NCBI GenBank assembly: GCA_033809355.1
Contig: JAPXLV010000003.1
Span: 27,408 to 91,407 of the forward strand
DNA length: 64,000 nucleotides
Reading direction: 5' to 3'
Origin: T3Sed10-213 sp012519365
GTDB lineage: Bacteria; Planctomycetota; Phycisphaerae; Sedimentisphaerales; Anaerohalosphaeraceae
A program made the translations under genes and the position numbers. The first letter of the stretch is position 1. Each line of letters begins with the position of its first letter. Shown piece by piece: positions 17,767-26,733 of this stretch. The notes under the pieces are model-generated. The model saw only the letters and a program-made list of their open reading frames with translations. It was not told the origin of the DNA and ran no database searches.

Positions 17767-18902
17767 AGTCCCGATCTCCTTTTCTCGGCCGAATGTGAGA
17801 CATCCCGCCAGATGGCTTCGGTGATCCGATGCATCTGCTCACGCTGCTGATGCATGGACTGAATCAGTTTCATTTGCGTCCGTGCTCGATCCAGATTGTG
17901 CTCAAGACGAGCGATCTTGTAGTATACATCCCCGGCCAGATAGTCCGCCAGAAAACGAATCATCTGCTCAAACGTAATCAACTCGCCGGCAAAGGCCAAA
18001 TACGTCTTCTCAGTGGGTGTGTAAAACGCCTCGGCCTCGACCGCGAACCCTCGCGCTATCGGCTCATACAGCGCCAGATCCAGATACACTTTCGACAAAT
18101 CCCGCTCATCTTCAGCGGCCGGACACGTGGCCGTGCGAACCATATCCCCCACGTCATACAGGGACAGCCCCGGCATCACCGTATCCAAATCAATCACGCA
18201 GACCCCTTTTTCGGTCACACGGTCAAACAGCACATTGTTGATCTTTGTGTCATTGTGTGTCACCCGAACAGGGATTTGGCCTTTTTTCTGCAGATTCACC
18301 AAAACACCGCAGATATCGGCGTGTTTCTGAACAAAGGCGATCTCCTCTTTGACCTGTGCGGCTCGATTGCAGGGGTCTTTTTCCAATACCTCCAGAAACG
18401 CCTCAAGGCGTTTGGGGGTATGATGAAAATCCGGAATCGTCTCATACAGCGGACCGCCCGGCAGGTCGCTGAGCATCTTTTGAAACGCCCCAAACATCCG
18501 TGCCGCTTCAAACGCCTGGGCAGGATTGTCCAGCATATCGTACGAAATCGTTCCCTCAATCCAATTGTACATTCGCCAGTAATTGCCCGCCGGACACTGA
18601 TAGCATCCCGCCTTGTCCCGCGTACGGATAACACGAAGCTGTCGTGCCGCCAAGGTTGGGTTGTACTCGGCGGTTTTTCGATAAATATGCTCGGTGACTC
18701 GGATTACGTTGTCCATCAGGGCAACCGGATCCCGAAAAATCGTATGATTGATCCGCTGCAGAATATACTGGCAGGGCGAACCGTCCCGAGTTAGTCGAAC
18801 CAAATAAGTATCATTGATATGGCCCCCGCCGAAAGGGTCTATCCCTTCAATTTGACCGGCCACCTCAAAGTGCTGGACGACGGATTTGAAATTCTCATTC
18901 AT
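17751..18902 (-). CDS. nahK: N-acetylhexosamine 1-kinase
   Basis: 383 residues. A choline-kinase/aminoglycoside-phosphotransferase fold. It matches the bifidobacterial NahK/LnpB pattern along its length: GGGHINDTYLV near the start, ILQRINHTIF, VRVTHNDTKINNVLF (Brenner-type catalytic loop), CVIDLDTVMPG, and RFLADYLAGDVYY plus HNLDRARTQMKLIQ near the end. NahK phosphorylates GlcNAc or GalNAc at C1, so these sugars can go straight to UDP-sugars without the 6-phosphate route. AAAGG lies eight bases before the ATG. Its neighbours (GH20, nucleotidyltransferase, epimerase) supply the rest of such a salvage path. Confidence 0.9.
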   Translation of the reverse strand: MNENFKSVVQHFEVAGQIEGIDPFGGGHINDTYLVRLTRDGSPCQYILQRINHTIFRDPVALMDNVIRVTEHIYRKTAEYNPTLAARQLRVIRTRDKAGCYQCPAGNYWRMYNWIEGTISYDMLDNPAQAFEAARMFGAFQKMLSDLPGGPLYETIPDFHHTPKRLEAFLEVLEKDPCNRAAQVKEEIAFVQKHADICGVLVNLQKKGQIPVRVTHNDTKINNVLFDRVTEKGVCVIDLDTVMPGLSLYDVGDMVRTATCPAAEDERDLSKVYLDLALYEPIARGFAVEAEAFYTPTEKTYLAFAGELITFEQMIRFLADYLAGDVYYKIARLEHNLDRARTQMKLIQSMHQQREQMHRITEAIWRDVSHSAEKRRSGLCASS

Positions 18903-18920
18903 CCTACAAACCTTTGCTGT

Positions 18921-20888
18921 TTACCTCTCTTTTGTTATGCTGATGACACCATTGGAATCCGTCCCACCGTCACTGCGAACAACCGCCCGAAGGCGATACG
19001 GCGCCTCGGGATTAAAATCTTTTTCGGGAACAATCAGCACATACGTATTGCGAAAATCGGAACTGCCTGTTCTGCCCTCGTGAATATCGGTCGCTACCAC
19101 CGTATCGCCGCGTAAAAGCTGCACCTCGCGAATATCCAACCGGTGAGCCCCGTGCGTATAGGAAAAGACAACCTGATAGGCCCCGGGTTCTTTAATGAAA
19201 CCGGTCAACTCCCACTCCATCGGTTTATAGGTCTGATCGGTTTGTCCGGACGACCAGCGACCGATCTCAATCCGCGGCGGATCCAACGGACGATAATTGA
19301 CATTCAAACGCGAAAGACGCTTGATATGGTCCGTCAAGCGGGCATAAAAATCGCCATAATCCTTTTTTTCCGCCGGCGTCCAGGCAATCTCTGCAAGCGC
19401 ACAGCCGCGCGGAAATGCCATATACTCGTCATGTTCCGGCGTCGAAATATATTCAGCCCAAAGTTGTGCCTGTACTCCTATAATGTGCTTCTTCTGAGCA
19501 TCCGTCAAAACGCTCGGTACCGGGTCATACCCATAGACCTTTTCCAGCGGAATAAAGCCCCCGATCGACAACGGTTCATTTTCAGGCCTTGCTTGATAAT
19601 AATCAAAATAGAGATGAGTATTCGACGCCATCACCACATCATGGCCGGCGCGCGCAGCCTGAATGCCTCCATTTTCGCCGCGCCAACTCATCACCGTTGC
19701 GTTCGGCGCCAATCCGCCTTCCAAAATCTCATCCCACCCGATAATCCGCCGACCATGGGCGTTCAGGTACTTCTCAATCCGGTGGACAAAGTAACTTTGC
19801 AGCTCATGCTCATCGGCCAATCCCTCTTTTTTAATTCGGGCCTGGCACTTGGGGCACGCTTTCCATCGTGTTTTGGGGCATTCATCTCCGCCGATATGAA
19901 TATACTCACTGGGGAACAACTCCATCGTCTCAGCCAGCACATCCTCCAAAAACGCAAAGACCTGATCATTGCCGGCACAATACACATCGCTGAAAATGCC
20001 CCATCGGGTTTGCACCTCAAACGGCCCGCCAGTACAAGACAATTCAGAAAACGCCGCCAACACCGCCACGCAATGGCCGGGCATCTCGATTTCGGGAACC
20101 ACTGTAATAAACCGCTGCTGAGCATACGCCACAATTTCTCGAATCTCATCTTGGGTATAAAACCCGCCGTGCGGCGTCCCATCATACTGTTGCGTATTTC
20201 GCCCGATGACGGTCTCCTTACGCCACGACGAAATCTCGGTCAGTTCCGGATATTTCTTAATCTCAATCCGCCAGCCCTGATCGTTGTTCAGGTGCCAGTG
20301 GAAGGTATTCAACTTATGCAGCGCCAGCACATCGATAAACTTCTTGACAAATTCCTTCGGCATAAAATGACGCGCCGTATCCAGCATCATCCCGCGCCAC
20401 GCAAACCGTGGATAATCTTCAATGGTCACACACGGCACCGTCCATTTAACGCCGTCCACCTTTGATGTGCTCAATATCGCCGGCGGCAAAAGCTGCCGCA
20501 GGGTCTGCCCGCCGTAAAACAGTCCCGCCGGCGCCTTGGCCGTAATAACCACCTCGGTGGGCGTAACTTTCAGCCGGTACCCTTCTTGGCCCAATGCATC
20601 GAGTGAATCATCTATTTTCAAAACGATCCGATCCGATGCAGCCGTCACCCAGCGCCGTACGGGTAGCCGGTAGCCGGTGGCCGGTCGCAACTGTGCCGCC
20701 AACCGCTGACCAACCGTCTCAGACAGATACTCCACTGCCAAAACCGTATCAGCGGTCATCACAAATTCCCCGGATTGCACCTCCGCCTTAACCGGCTGAG
20801 GAATAATTGAAAGGGTCGATTGCCCGCTGCTCATGCTCGTCATTACCGTCACTGCCATAAGCAGTGCACCTATCCGTACGCCGTTCAT
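18921..20888 (-). CDS. Secreted beta-N-acetylhexosaminidase, GH20
   Basis: 655 residues; signal peptide about 1-22. Domain order: GH20b N-terminal alpha/beta domain (28-150), TIM-barrel GH20 catalytic domain (155-510), C-terminal beta domain (530-655). The catalytic Asp-Glu pair is at about 335-336 in IHIGGDECPKTRWK. The barrel start RGMMLDTARHFMP and NTFHWHLNNDQGWRIEI are family signatures. The enzyme removes terminal beta-linked GlcNAc or GalNAc by substrate-assisted catalysis. It lies 18 bases before nahK and 18 after the nucleotidyltransferase, so its product is probably the substrate of NahK. Confidence 0.95.
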   Translation of the reverse strand: MNGVRIGALLMAVTVMTSMSSGQSTLSIIPQPVKAEVQSGEFVMTADTVLAVEYLSETVGQRLAAQLRPATGYRLPVRRWVTAASDRIVLKIDDSLDALGQEGYRLKVTPTEVVITAKAPAGLFYGGQTLRQLLPPAILSTSKVDGVKWTVPCVTIEDYPRFAWRGMMLDTARHFMPKEFVKKFIDVLALHKLNTFHWHLNNDQGWRIEIKKYPELTEISSWRKETVIGRNTQQYDGTPHGGFYTQDEIREIVAYAQQRFITVVPEIEMPGHCVAVLAAFSELSCTGGPFEVQTRWGIFSDVYCAGNDQVFAFLEDVLAETMELFPSEYIHIGGDECPKTRWKACPKCQARIKKEGLADEHELQSYFVHRIEKYLNAHGRRIIGWDEILEGGLAPNATVMSWRGENGGIQAARAGHDVVMASNTHLYFDYYQARPENEPLSIGGFIPLEKVYGYDPVPSVLTDAQKKHIIGVQAQLWAEYISTPEHDEYMAFPRGCALAEIAWTPAEKKDYGDFYARLTDHIKRLSRLNVNYRPLDPPRIEIGRWSSGQTDQTYKPMEWELTGFIKEPGAYQVVFSYTHGAHRLDIREVQLLRGDTVVATDIHEGRTGSSDFRNTYVLIVPEKDFNPEAPYRLRAVVRSDGGTDSNGVISITKER

Positions 20889-20906
20889 TAAAAACCTTCC
20901 TTTCTT

Positions 20907-21836
20907 TTACTTGGTCTTTACCTTCTGTGAATACAGACACTCAGGATACACGCCCTCTTTAATCAATTGGCGTATCTTGGCCTGAGCGATGGCCTGATCT
21001 TCCCGATAAGTTATGCCGAACCAACTGTCATGGGTTTTGAGGATTTTTACCTTTTTTCGCCCCGACCGGATAAGGGTGTCTATCGCCGTGGGCAGATAAA
21101 ACTCGCGTTTGGGGTCAGTGCCGTACTGACGCAGATAGGTATCAAATTGCGGCTGTAAAAACTCAAAAAAGTCCGCTCCCAGCCCCCATAAGTTCATCGA
21201 AACATACTCCAGGCCCGTCAATCGATGCGTCCGGCCTGCTTCGTCCACAAACATCGCCCCGCCGTTGTCTTTTCGAATACCGGTGCATTCCTGGATGGAG
21301 ATCAAAAACATCTGCTCGTCATGGCGGCAAAGCCCCCGCGAAACCGCCCCGTACTCCGAAAGGGTATTGCGCAGAAGATAACCCACCATGGCGTAATCTT
21401 CCGTTGTGCCGTCAGCCATTTTGTCCAGGTGCGAGGCGATAAGGCGATAGGCCTGGACCCCATAGTAATCATCGGCGTTGATCACGGCAAACGGTTCGTC
21501 AATCAGATCCTTGGCCACAAGAATCGCATGCCCCGTCCCCCACGGCTTTTCCCGATCTGCCGGCAACGGATAGCCGTTCAGGCACGAATCCAGTTCCTGA
21601 TACGCATACACCGTTTCCACACAATTTTCAAATTTATGCCCGAGTTTTTCCCGAAACGCCTCTTCAAAATAATGACGGATGACAAACACAATCTTGTTAA
21701 AACCCGCCCGCAGTGCATCATAAATGGAATACTCAATGATGATCTCGCCGTTCGGGCCGACCGGAGCGATTTGTTTGAGCCCCCCGAAACGACTTCCCAT
21801 ACCGGCGGCGATGATGAGCAATGTTTTTTTCTTCAC
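20907..21836 (-). CDS. Sugar nucleotidyltransferase (NDP-hexosamine pyrophosphorylase-like)
   Basis: 309 residues, GT-A-like nucleotidyltransferase fold. The nucleotide-binding signature is AAGMGSRFGGLKQI at the N-terminus, and the metal-binding Asp lies in VINADDYYG. WGTGHAILVAKD matches the base-recognition segment. No left-handed helix acyltransferase domain is present, so it is not a GlmU-type fusion. Placed between GH20 and the NagB fusion, its likely reaction is UTP plus GalNAc-1-P or GlcNAc-1-P to the UDP-sugar, directly after NahK. Substrate choice is an inference from context. Confidence 0.85.
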   Translation of the reverse strand: MKKKTLLIIAAGMGSRFGGLKQIAPVGPNGEIIIEYSIYDALRAGFNKIVFVIRHYFEEAFREKLGHKFENCVETVYAYQELDSCLNGYPLPADREKPWGTGHAILVAKDLIDEPFAVINADDYYGVQAYRLIASHLDKMADGTTEDYAMVGYLLRNTLSEYGAVSRGLCRHDEQMFLISIQECTGIRKDNGGAMFVDEAGRTHRLTGLEYVSMNLWGLGADFFEFLQPQFDTYLRQYGTDPKREFYLPTAIDTLIRSGRKKVKILKTHDSWFGITYREDQAIAQAKIRQLIKEGVYPECLYSQKVKTK

Positions 21837-21850
21837 AACAATATATCCTG

Positions 21851-24223
21851 TTATTCAAACTCTTCGATCGATTTGCGAAGCGTCCTGCACGACTGATAAA
21901 ATTCTTCCAGCTCCATTTCTTTGAGAAATACAAACCCGCGTGTCGCACGAATCAGCGGACTTTTGTGATTGTAAAACCATTCCCTCCCCAGGCAGGTCTT
22001 CAGCACCTGATATTGCTGCACCTGAATACGCTGAGCCAGTTCCGAGAACGGTCCGTCATGTTCGTAACTGGGAAAGGACGCCTCTTTCTGGCTGAGAAAC
22101 GCGTTCTCAAACGATTGCTGCATCACCGAAAACATATTCAAGCTCACCGGCACAAACACATTTGCCTCAGACGGCTCGAATCGATACCACACATTGCGAT
22201 ACCCCCAAATGCGAATATCATCACGTTTGGTCTTCTGCTGATAGACCCGCATCGCCCCGGCGACAGCCTGCAGCACCTTATAATGCGTATCCGGCCCGCT
22301 GGCTTCCGGATCCATCGCCACGGTTACCACATCCGGATGGATGCGCTCCAGCTGCTCCACAATCGGCAAGATGTCGCGTTTGCGGGTCGGCTGCGGCGTA
22401 AACACATCGCCCGTATAAAAACCCAGCCGCAGATGAATCACATTGTCACAGTTCCAGCCGTAATACCCCCACAGGCACTCCACTTCCCACTCCCGGCACA
22501 TCCCCTTAAGCTGCTGAATCGGCTTGGGGTCCTGCTTGCCGGGGTACTGCGTTCTGAAATAATCCAGCAGTGCCTCAAGGGTCTTGGTTACCTTGTCGTG
22601 CTTTTTCTGCCCGTACACCGCATATACATTCCGCAAAAATCGCCGCGCGCACCCTTCATCTTTCATCTCCGGGTTGTCGGCGGCCACCCCATCCAGATAT
22701 TGCCACACATCACGATTTCGAGCCATCCGGTTGTCCGGATCAAAATACCCCTCCCGACGCAGGGCCGAGAAGACGGGCGAATGATAAAACCGCTGAAGGT
22801 TGGTAACCTGCCATTCCATGAACCGGTTGGTCACCGAGGTAAAACCGCTGGTCAGCGTCATAAAATGATGGCGATTGCTGGGCTTTCGAAAATGACGCAC
22901 CAAATGAGCGAAATACCCCAGCATAATATCATCATGATGCGGCTCTGTATGCAGAAAACAGGTATTTTCGAGCACATCAATACCTTTTTTGATCTTGGCC
23001 TCAAGATTCTCTTGCACCTGCCGTGCCAATTGCGCAGGGGTTTGTTTTTCTTTCCGCAACACTTCTTTGGCAAATCGGTCATTCTCAAAATCAGTGGCCG
23101 TTAAACGTGTCAACCGCTTTCTTCGAAGAACCGACAGATCAACCAGGTATTTTTCAATATGCGCGTCACTGAGCTTTCGCTGACCGCGCAACGCATCATA
23201 GCGCCGTTCGACAAGTCCTTTGGCCGCCCCTTCGGTCAGGTAAAAACGTGTCCCGGGCAAGACCTGCAGGGCTGTGGCCGGATAGCGAACATCCCTGTCT
23301 GATTGAATCGCGTTGGCCACGACATCCGCCTTCGATTCGCCGGCTGCCATAATAATCGCTGTGCATGCGGGGTTTCGGGTGATTGTTTTCAGACCGATGG
23401 TAATCACATGCGAGCGGCGAGCGATTTCAATCCCGCCCAAATCTGAAGCCGCCGCAGCCTGCGTTTCATAATTGATCGGGCACAGGCGAGTGGTAGAATG
23501 ATGATCCGACCCGCTGATATTAAACCCGATATGACCATCCGGACCGATACCGCCCAAAAAGAAGCCGATACCGCCCAACTTGGCAATGCGATCCTCGTAA
23601 TCCATACACCACTGGTCGACACGTTCCAGCACGGCCTTCTGCTCACGCTCCAGATTGGTTTTCGGATGCCGATACCGCAAAGTCAGATCCACCCGTTTAT
23701 CCGGCCAGACGCTCTGGAGCGTCTGATTGGCCGACAATCCGATTTTGCAAGGGTCAATCAACAATGCCTTTTTCGGATCCAGTCCAAACCCTTTGAGATA
23801 ATACGTCTTGACGTAATAACAAAAACTGTTGGTCTGAGCCGAATTGATCGGATAGAATTCATCAATCTGGACAAAATAAAGGCTCTTCATATCCGGTTTG
23901 ACGGCCGGGTCTATGCCCCAGTCGGCCAACAGCTTTTCGGTCTCGGGCTTTTGCCACGTCCGCAGCAGGTGCTTGACCCACTTGATAAAATACTCCGGCG
24001 TCTTGCCCGTCGGCAGCGAAATCACCCCGCCCGGATGGCCCTGCACCCACTCCAGAAAACGCAGCGCCGTGACCTGTCCCAACATGGGAAAACTGTTGAC
24101 CACCAATGATGCCATTTTCTCCGTCGGCGGATAGAGAATGTCATAGGCCGACGCGGCTAATGCCTTCTTTTCCACCGGAGACAATCGAAGCAGTCCCTTT
24201 GATTTGGTTTTTTCTGTATCCAT
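21851..24223 (-). CDS. Glucosamine-6-phosphate deaminase-like domain fused to PIG-L (LmbE) deacetylase domain
   Basis: 790 residues. The N-terminal NagB-like domain (about 35-345) shows SLPTGKTPE, the Asp of VQIDEFYP (about 121) and GGIGPDGHIGFN with Asp229 and His231. The Glu that follows in classical NagB (FNEP) is replaced here by FNIS. The C-terminal PIG-L domain (about 420-790) has the zinc motif as PHHDD (about 428-432, usual AHPDD) and a later His in PDTHYKVLQ. PIG-L enzymes remove N-acetyl groups from GlcNAc derivatives. The fusion would deacetylate and then deaminate hexosamine phosphates, replacing separate NagA and NagB, neither of which is encoded nearby. The ATG at 24223 is preferred to the TTG at 24235. 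Confidence 0.88.
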   Translation of the reverse strand: MDTEKTKSKGLLRLSPVEKKALAASAYDILYPPTEKMASLVVNSFPMLGQVTALRFLEWVQGHPGGVISLPTGKTPEYFIKWVKHLLRTWQKPETEKLLADWGIDPAVKPDMKSLYFVQIDEFYPINSAQTNSFCYYVKTYYLKGFGLDPKKALLIDPCKIGLSANQTLQSVWPDKRVDLTLRYRHPKTNLEREQKAVLERVDQWCMDYEDRIAKLGGIGFFLGGIGPDGHIGFNISGSDHHSTTRLCPINYETQAAAASDLGGIEIARRSHVITIGLKTITRNPACTAIIMAAGESKADVVANAIQSDRDVRYPATALQVLPGTRFYLTEGAAKGLVERRYDALRGQRKLSDAHIEKYLVDLSVLRRKRLTRLTATDFENDRFAKEVLRKEKQTPAQLARQVQENLEAKIKKGIDVLENTCFLHTEPHHDDIMLGYFAHLVRHFRKPSNRHHFMTLTSGFTSVTNRFMEWQVTNLQRFYHSPVFSALRREGYFDPDNRMARNRDVWQYLDGVAADNPEMKDEGCARRFLRNVYAVYGQKKHDKVTKTLEALLDYFRTQYPGKQDPKPIQQLKGMCREWEVECLWGYYGWNCDNVIHLRLGFYTGDVFTPQPTRKRDILPIVEQLERIHPDVVTVAMDPEASGPDTHYKVLQAVAGAMRVYQQKTKRDDIRIWGYRNVWYRFEPSEANVFVPVSLNMFSVMQQSFENAFLSQKEASFPSYEHDGPFSELAQRIQVQQYQVLKTCLGREWFYNHKSPLIRATRGFVFLKEMELEEFYQSCRTLRKSIEEFE

Positions 24224-24244
24224 ACCGTCCAGCAATCAATAAGG

Positions 24245-25609
24245 TTAATAGACTGTATCCACACCCAGCGGACGTGGTGTTTTCCATGCGCCCCGCGTGA
24301 AATCCGGAAACTTGACCGGCTCGCCGTTTCGCGCGACCGACTTTTCGCTAAGCGGAAAGACCGCATTCCACAGCGCCGAGTCATATACATTAATATCCGG
24401 CTGAATCCCTTTGCGCAGCGCCTGAATTAGCCGATAATCTTCAATATAATCCATCCCGCCATGGCCGGCACCGGCGGCATCCTCTTTCAATTTCCTCCAG
24501 ATGGGATGCTCAAACTCCTCAAAATAATCTTCCAGTTTTTCCCATTGGTGAGGTGCGCTTCGCCCCTCAATATGCACCCGTTGATCGGGGTACTTGCGGG
24601 CAAGCCCTTTGGTCCCCTGCACCAGAAAATCGCGACTATAGGGGCGCGGCAGATTGGTATCGTGTTTGCAAATGATGGTTTTGCCTTTTTTAGTGCGAAT
24701 CAGACACGTATTGACATCTCCCAAGGCAAATTTCTGATTGACCCACTGGCTGTCGGGATAATGCTCACGGGCATATTCATTCAGCCCTCGACTCATGCTG
24801 CTAAACGATACCATATAATCCAGTGTATCGCCGCTGTTAATCCCCATACACCATGACATCGGCCCAATCCCGTGCTGAGGGTACAGATTGCCGTTGTGTT
24901 GGATGGAATACTGAAGACGCCACATCTTGTAATAATACGTCGGCGACAATTTCAGCGCCCGCAAATCATGAAGATAGCCGCATTCACCGTGAATCAGTTC
25001 GCCGAACAACCCCTTTTGGATCATATTCAAAAGAAGCATTTCCGTATAATCATAACAGCAGTTCTCCATCATCATGCAATGCTTGCGGTACTTCTCCGAC
25101 ACCTCGACCAATTCCCAGCAATCATCGATGGTCATCGCCAGATTCAGCTCTGTCGCAGCGTGTTTGCCGTTGCGCATTGCCGCCAACGCAATGGGGGCGT
25201 GCCATTCCCACGGCGCAGCACTATAGACAAGGTCTAACTGCTCATTTTCACACATCCGCTGAAAATCTCGCGGCCCATCGGTATAGGCTGCAGGCTCCGG
25301 ATGTCCTGCCTCCACAAGTGTCTTTTTAGCCCATTCTGCCCGTTCCGGACGTACATCGCAAACTGCCGCCACTTGGCACCCTTCAATACGGGAAAGATTG
25401 CGGAGATGCGAACTGCCTTGATTTCCAATCCCGACAAACCCAACCTTGATAATGTCTTTCGGAGGGGTGGGATGGTTTAACATCACAGCCGGCTGGGCCT
25501 TGCTGACCGAATGCCCGCAGCCGGAAAGTGCCGTCCCTGCAACCACTGCCCCAAAACCGGCTGCTGCACTCGTTTTGAATAAATCTCGTCGATTCATTTC
25601 TTGTTTCAC
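24245..25609 (-). CDS. Tat-exported lipoprotein of the GH109 / Gfo-Idh-MocA family (alpha-N-acetylgalactosaminidase-like)
   Basis: 454 residues. The N-terminus has a twin-arginine signal (NRRDLFKTSAAAG) followed by a lipobox (LSGC, Cys31), so it is probably a Tat lipoprotein. A Rossmann motif (GFVGIGNQG, about 57-65) binds NAD. Segments characteristic of GH109 follow: CMMMENCCYDYTEM, ECGYLHDLR, NGNLYPQHGIGPM, GDVNTCLIRTKKGK and LPRPYSRDF. GH109 enzymes use NAD in an oxidation-elimination mechanism to cut alpha-linked GalNAc. The start is GTG at 25609: AGGAG lies eight bases upstream, while the ATG at 25597 has no ribosome binding site. It is the first gene of the hexosamine operon, divergent from the AraC regulator. 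Confidence 0.85.
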   Translation of the reverse strand: MKQEMNRRDLFKTSAAAGFGAVVAGTALSGCGHSVSKAQPAVMLNHPTPPKDIIKVGFVGIGNQGSSHLRNLSRIEGCQVAAVCDVRPERAEWAKKTLVEAGHPEPAAYTDGPRDFQRMCENEQLDLVYSAAPWEWHAPIALAAMRNGKHAATELNLAMTIDDCWELVEVSEKYRKHCMMMENCCYDYTEMLLLNMIQKGLFGELIHGECGYLHDLRALKLSPTYYYKMWRLQYSIQHNGNLYPQHGIGPMSWCMGINSGDTLDYMVSFSSMSRGLNEYAREHYPDSQWVNQKFALGDVNTCLIRTKKGKTIICKHDTNLPRPYSRDFLVQGTKGLARKYPDQRVHIEGRSAPHQWEKLEDYFEEFEHPIWRKLKEDAAGAGHGGMDYIEDYRLIQALRKGIQPDINVYDSALWNAVFPLSEKSVARNGEPVKFPDFTRGAWKTPRPLGVDTVY

Positions 25610-25711
25610 GTTCGCTCTCCTGTTCCTGTAGGGTTAGCATTCACCGTTATTCTGACCGTTTGAGGTCGTGTGCACTCCACGAAGACATCCAGATTATAAT
25701 GCCTTTTCATC

Positions 25712-25740
25712 TTGCCCCGAATAGACCAACGTAATATAAT
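25712..25740 (+). promoter_or_regulatory. Sigma-70 promoter of the AraC regulator
   Basis: TTGCCC (25712-25717) and TATAAT (25735-25740) with a 17-base spacer. On the opposite strand a second TATAAT (25693-25698) lies at a suitable place for the GH109 operon, with a poor -35 (TTCGGG). The two promoters would overlap in this 167-base divergent region, which suits control of both by the AraC protein. Confidence 0.6.
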
Positions 25741-25776
25741 GATGGAAATACGTAACATAATTTGAGGATTTGCCCC

Positions 25777-26679
25777 GTGAAAACCGCCAAAACGCAGAAA
25801 ATAAAGCGAAAATATACCTCCGGAAAGCCCGGAAATGTGCTCGAGGCGGACTACTTTTACTTCGACACCGCCCCCCGTGAGCATAAAGATTTGGCCATTG
25901 TCTGCGGCGGGTATGAAAAATGTGCGCCGGACTTTGACATCAACCGCAGCAACTATCCCTACTACTTTATCAAATACACCGTCAACGGCAAAGGAACCTT
26001 GCACGTCAGCGGCCAGAACCTGTTCCTTCGGCCGGGAGTCCTGACCGGTTTTGCACCCGGCACACCGCATCATTACCGATCCGATCCTTTTCAGCCGATG
26101 GAACATATCTTCATCACATTCCTCGGGGAAGAATGCCCGGATCTATTCCAAAAAAGCACGATGGGTGAAAAACATTATATTCTGACCGACAACCCGGATG
26201 AAACCCTGAATCTGATGAATAAAATCCTGTTGCTGGGACACGAAAAAATTGACCACGCCCAGGAAATATGCTGCTGCTATCTGCGTATTCTGCTGCTGGA
26301 ACAAGCCGCCTATTTGACGAAAACCAAGACCAATTTCCCAATTTCCAAAGGAACCTATCTGGATTGTAAACGCTACATCGATACCCATTTTTCCTCCATC
26401 AAATCCCCCGGCGAAGTCGCCGAAAAATGCGGCATCGATGTCCGATATCTATCGGTTTTATTCAAGCGATACTGCCATATTTCCCCAAGTCAGTATCTGC
26501 AGCGACTTAAACTCAATAAGGCCGCCAATCTGCTGCTCACCACCGATTTAGCCATCAAAGAAGTCGCTTTTCGAGTCGGCTTTGAGGATCCTTACCATTT
26601 TTCGAAAAACTTCAAAGAACTTCACGGTCTGTCGCCTGTTCACTATCGCGAAAACCACATGGCAACCCCCAAACATTGA
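25777..26679 (+). CDS. AraC family transcriptional regulator
   Basis: 300 residues. The N-terminal part (about 20-160) is a cupin-like ligand domain (YYFIKYTVNGKGTLHV, then LRPGVLTGFAPGTPHHY). The C-terminal part (about 200-295) carries the two helix-turn-helix units of AraC/XylS regulators (SPGEVAEKCGIDVRYLSVLFK, then IKEVAFRVGFEDPYHFSKNFK, SPVHYRE). It is divergent from the GH109/GH20/NahK operon and so is the prime candidate for its sugar-responsive activator. The start is GTG at 25777 with GAGGA eight bases upstream; a TTG at 25762 has no such site. Confidence 0.92.
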   Translation: MKTAKTQKIKRKYTSGKPGNVLEADYFYFDTAPREHKDLAIVCGGYEKCAPDFDINRSNYPYYFIKYTVNGKGTLHVSGQNLFLRPGVLTGFAPGTPHHYRSDPFQPMEHIFITFLGEECPDLFQKSTMGEKHYILTDNPDETLNLMNKILLLGHEKIDHAQEICCCYLRILLLEQAAYLTKTKTNFPISKGTYLDCKRYIDTHFSSIKSPGEVAEKCGIDVRYLSVLFKRYCHISPSQYLQRLKLNKAANLLLTTDLAIKEVAFRVGFEDPYHFSKNFKELHGLSPVHYRENHMATPKH

Positions 26680-26733
26680 CATCAGGGCGTTTGATTTTAT
26701 CCAATCCTATTTTCTTACCAGCCCGGCCTTTTA

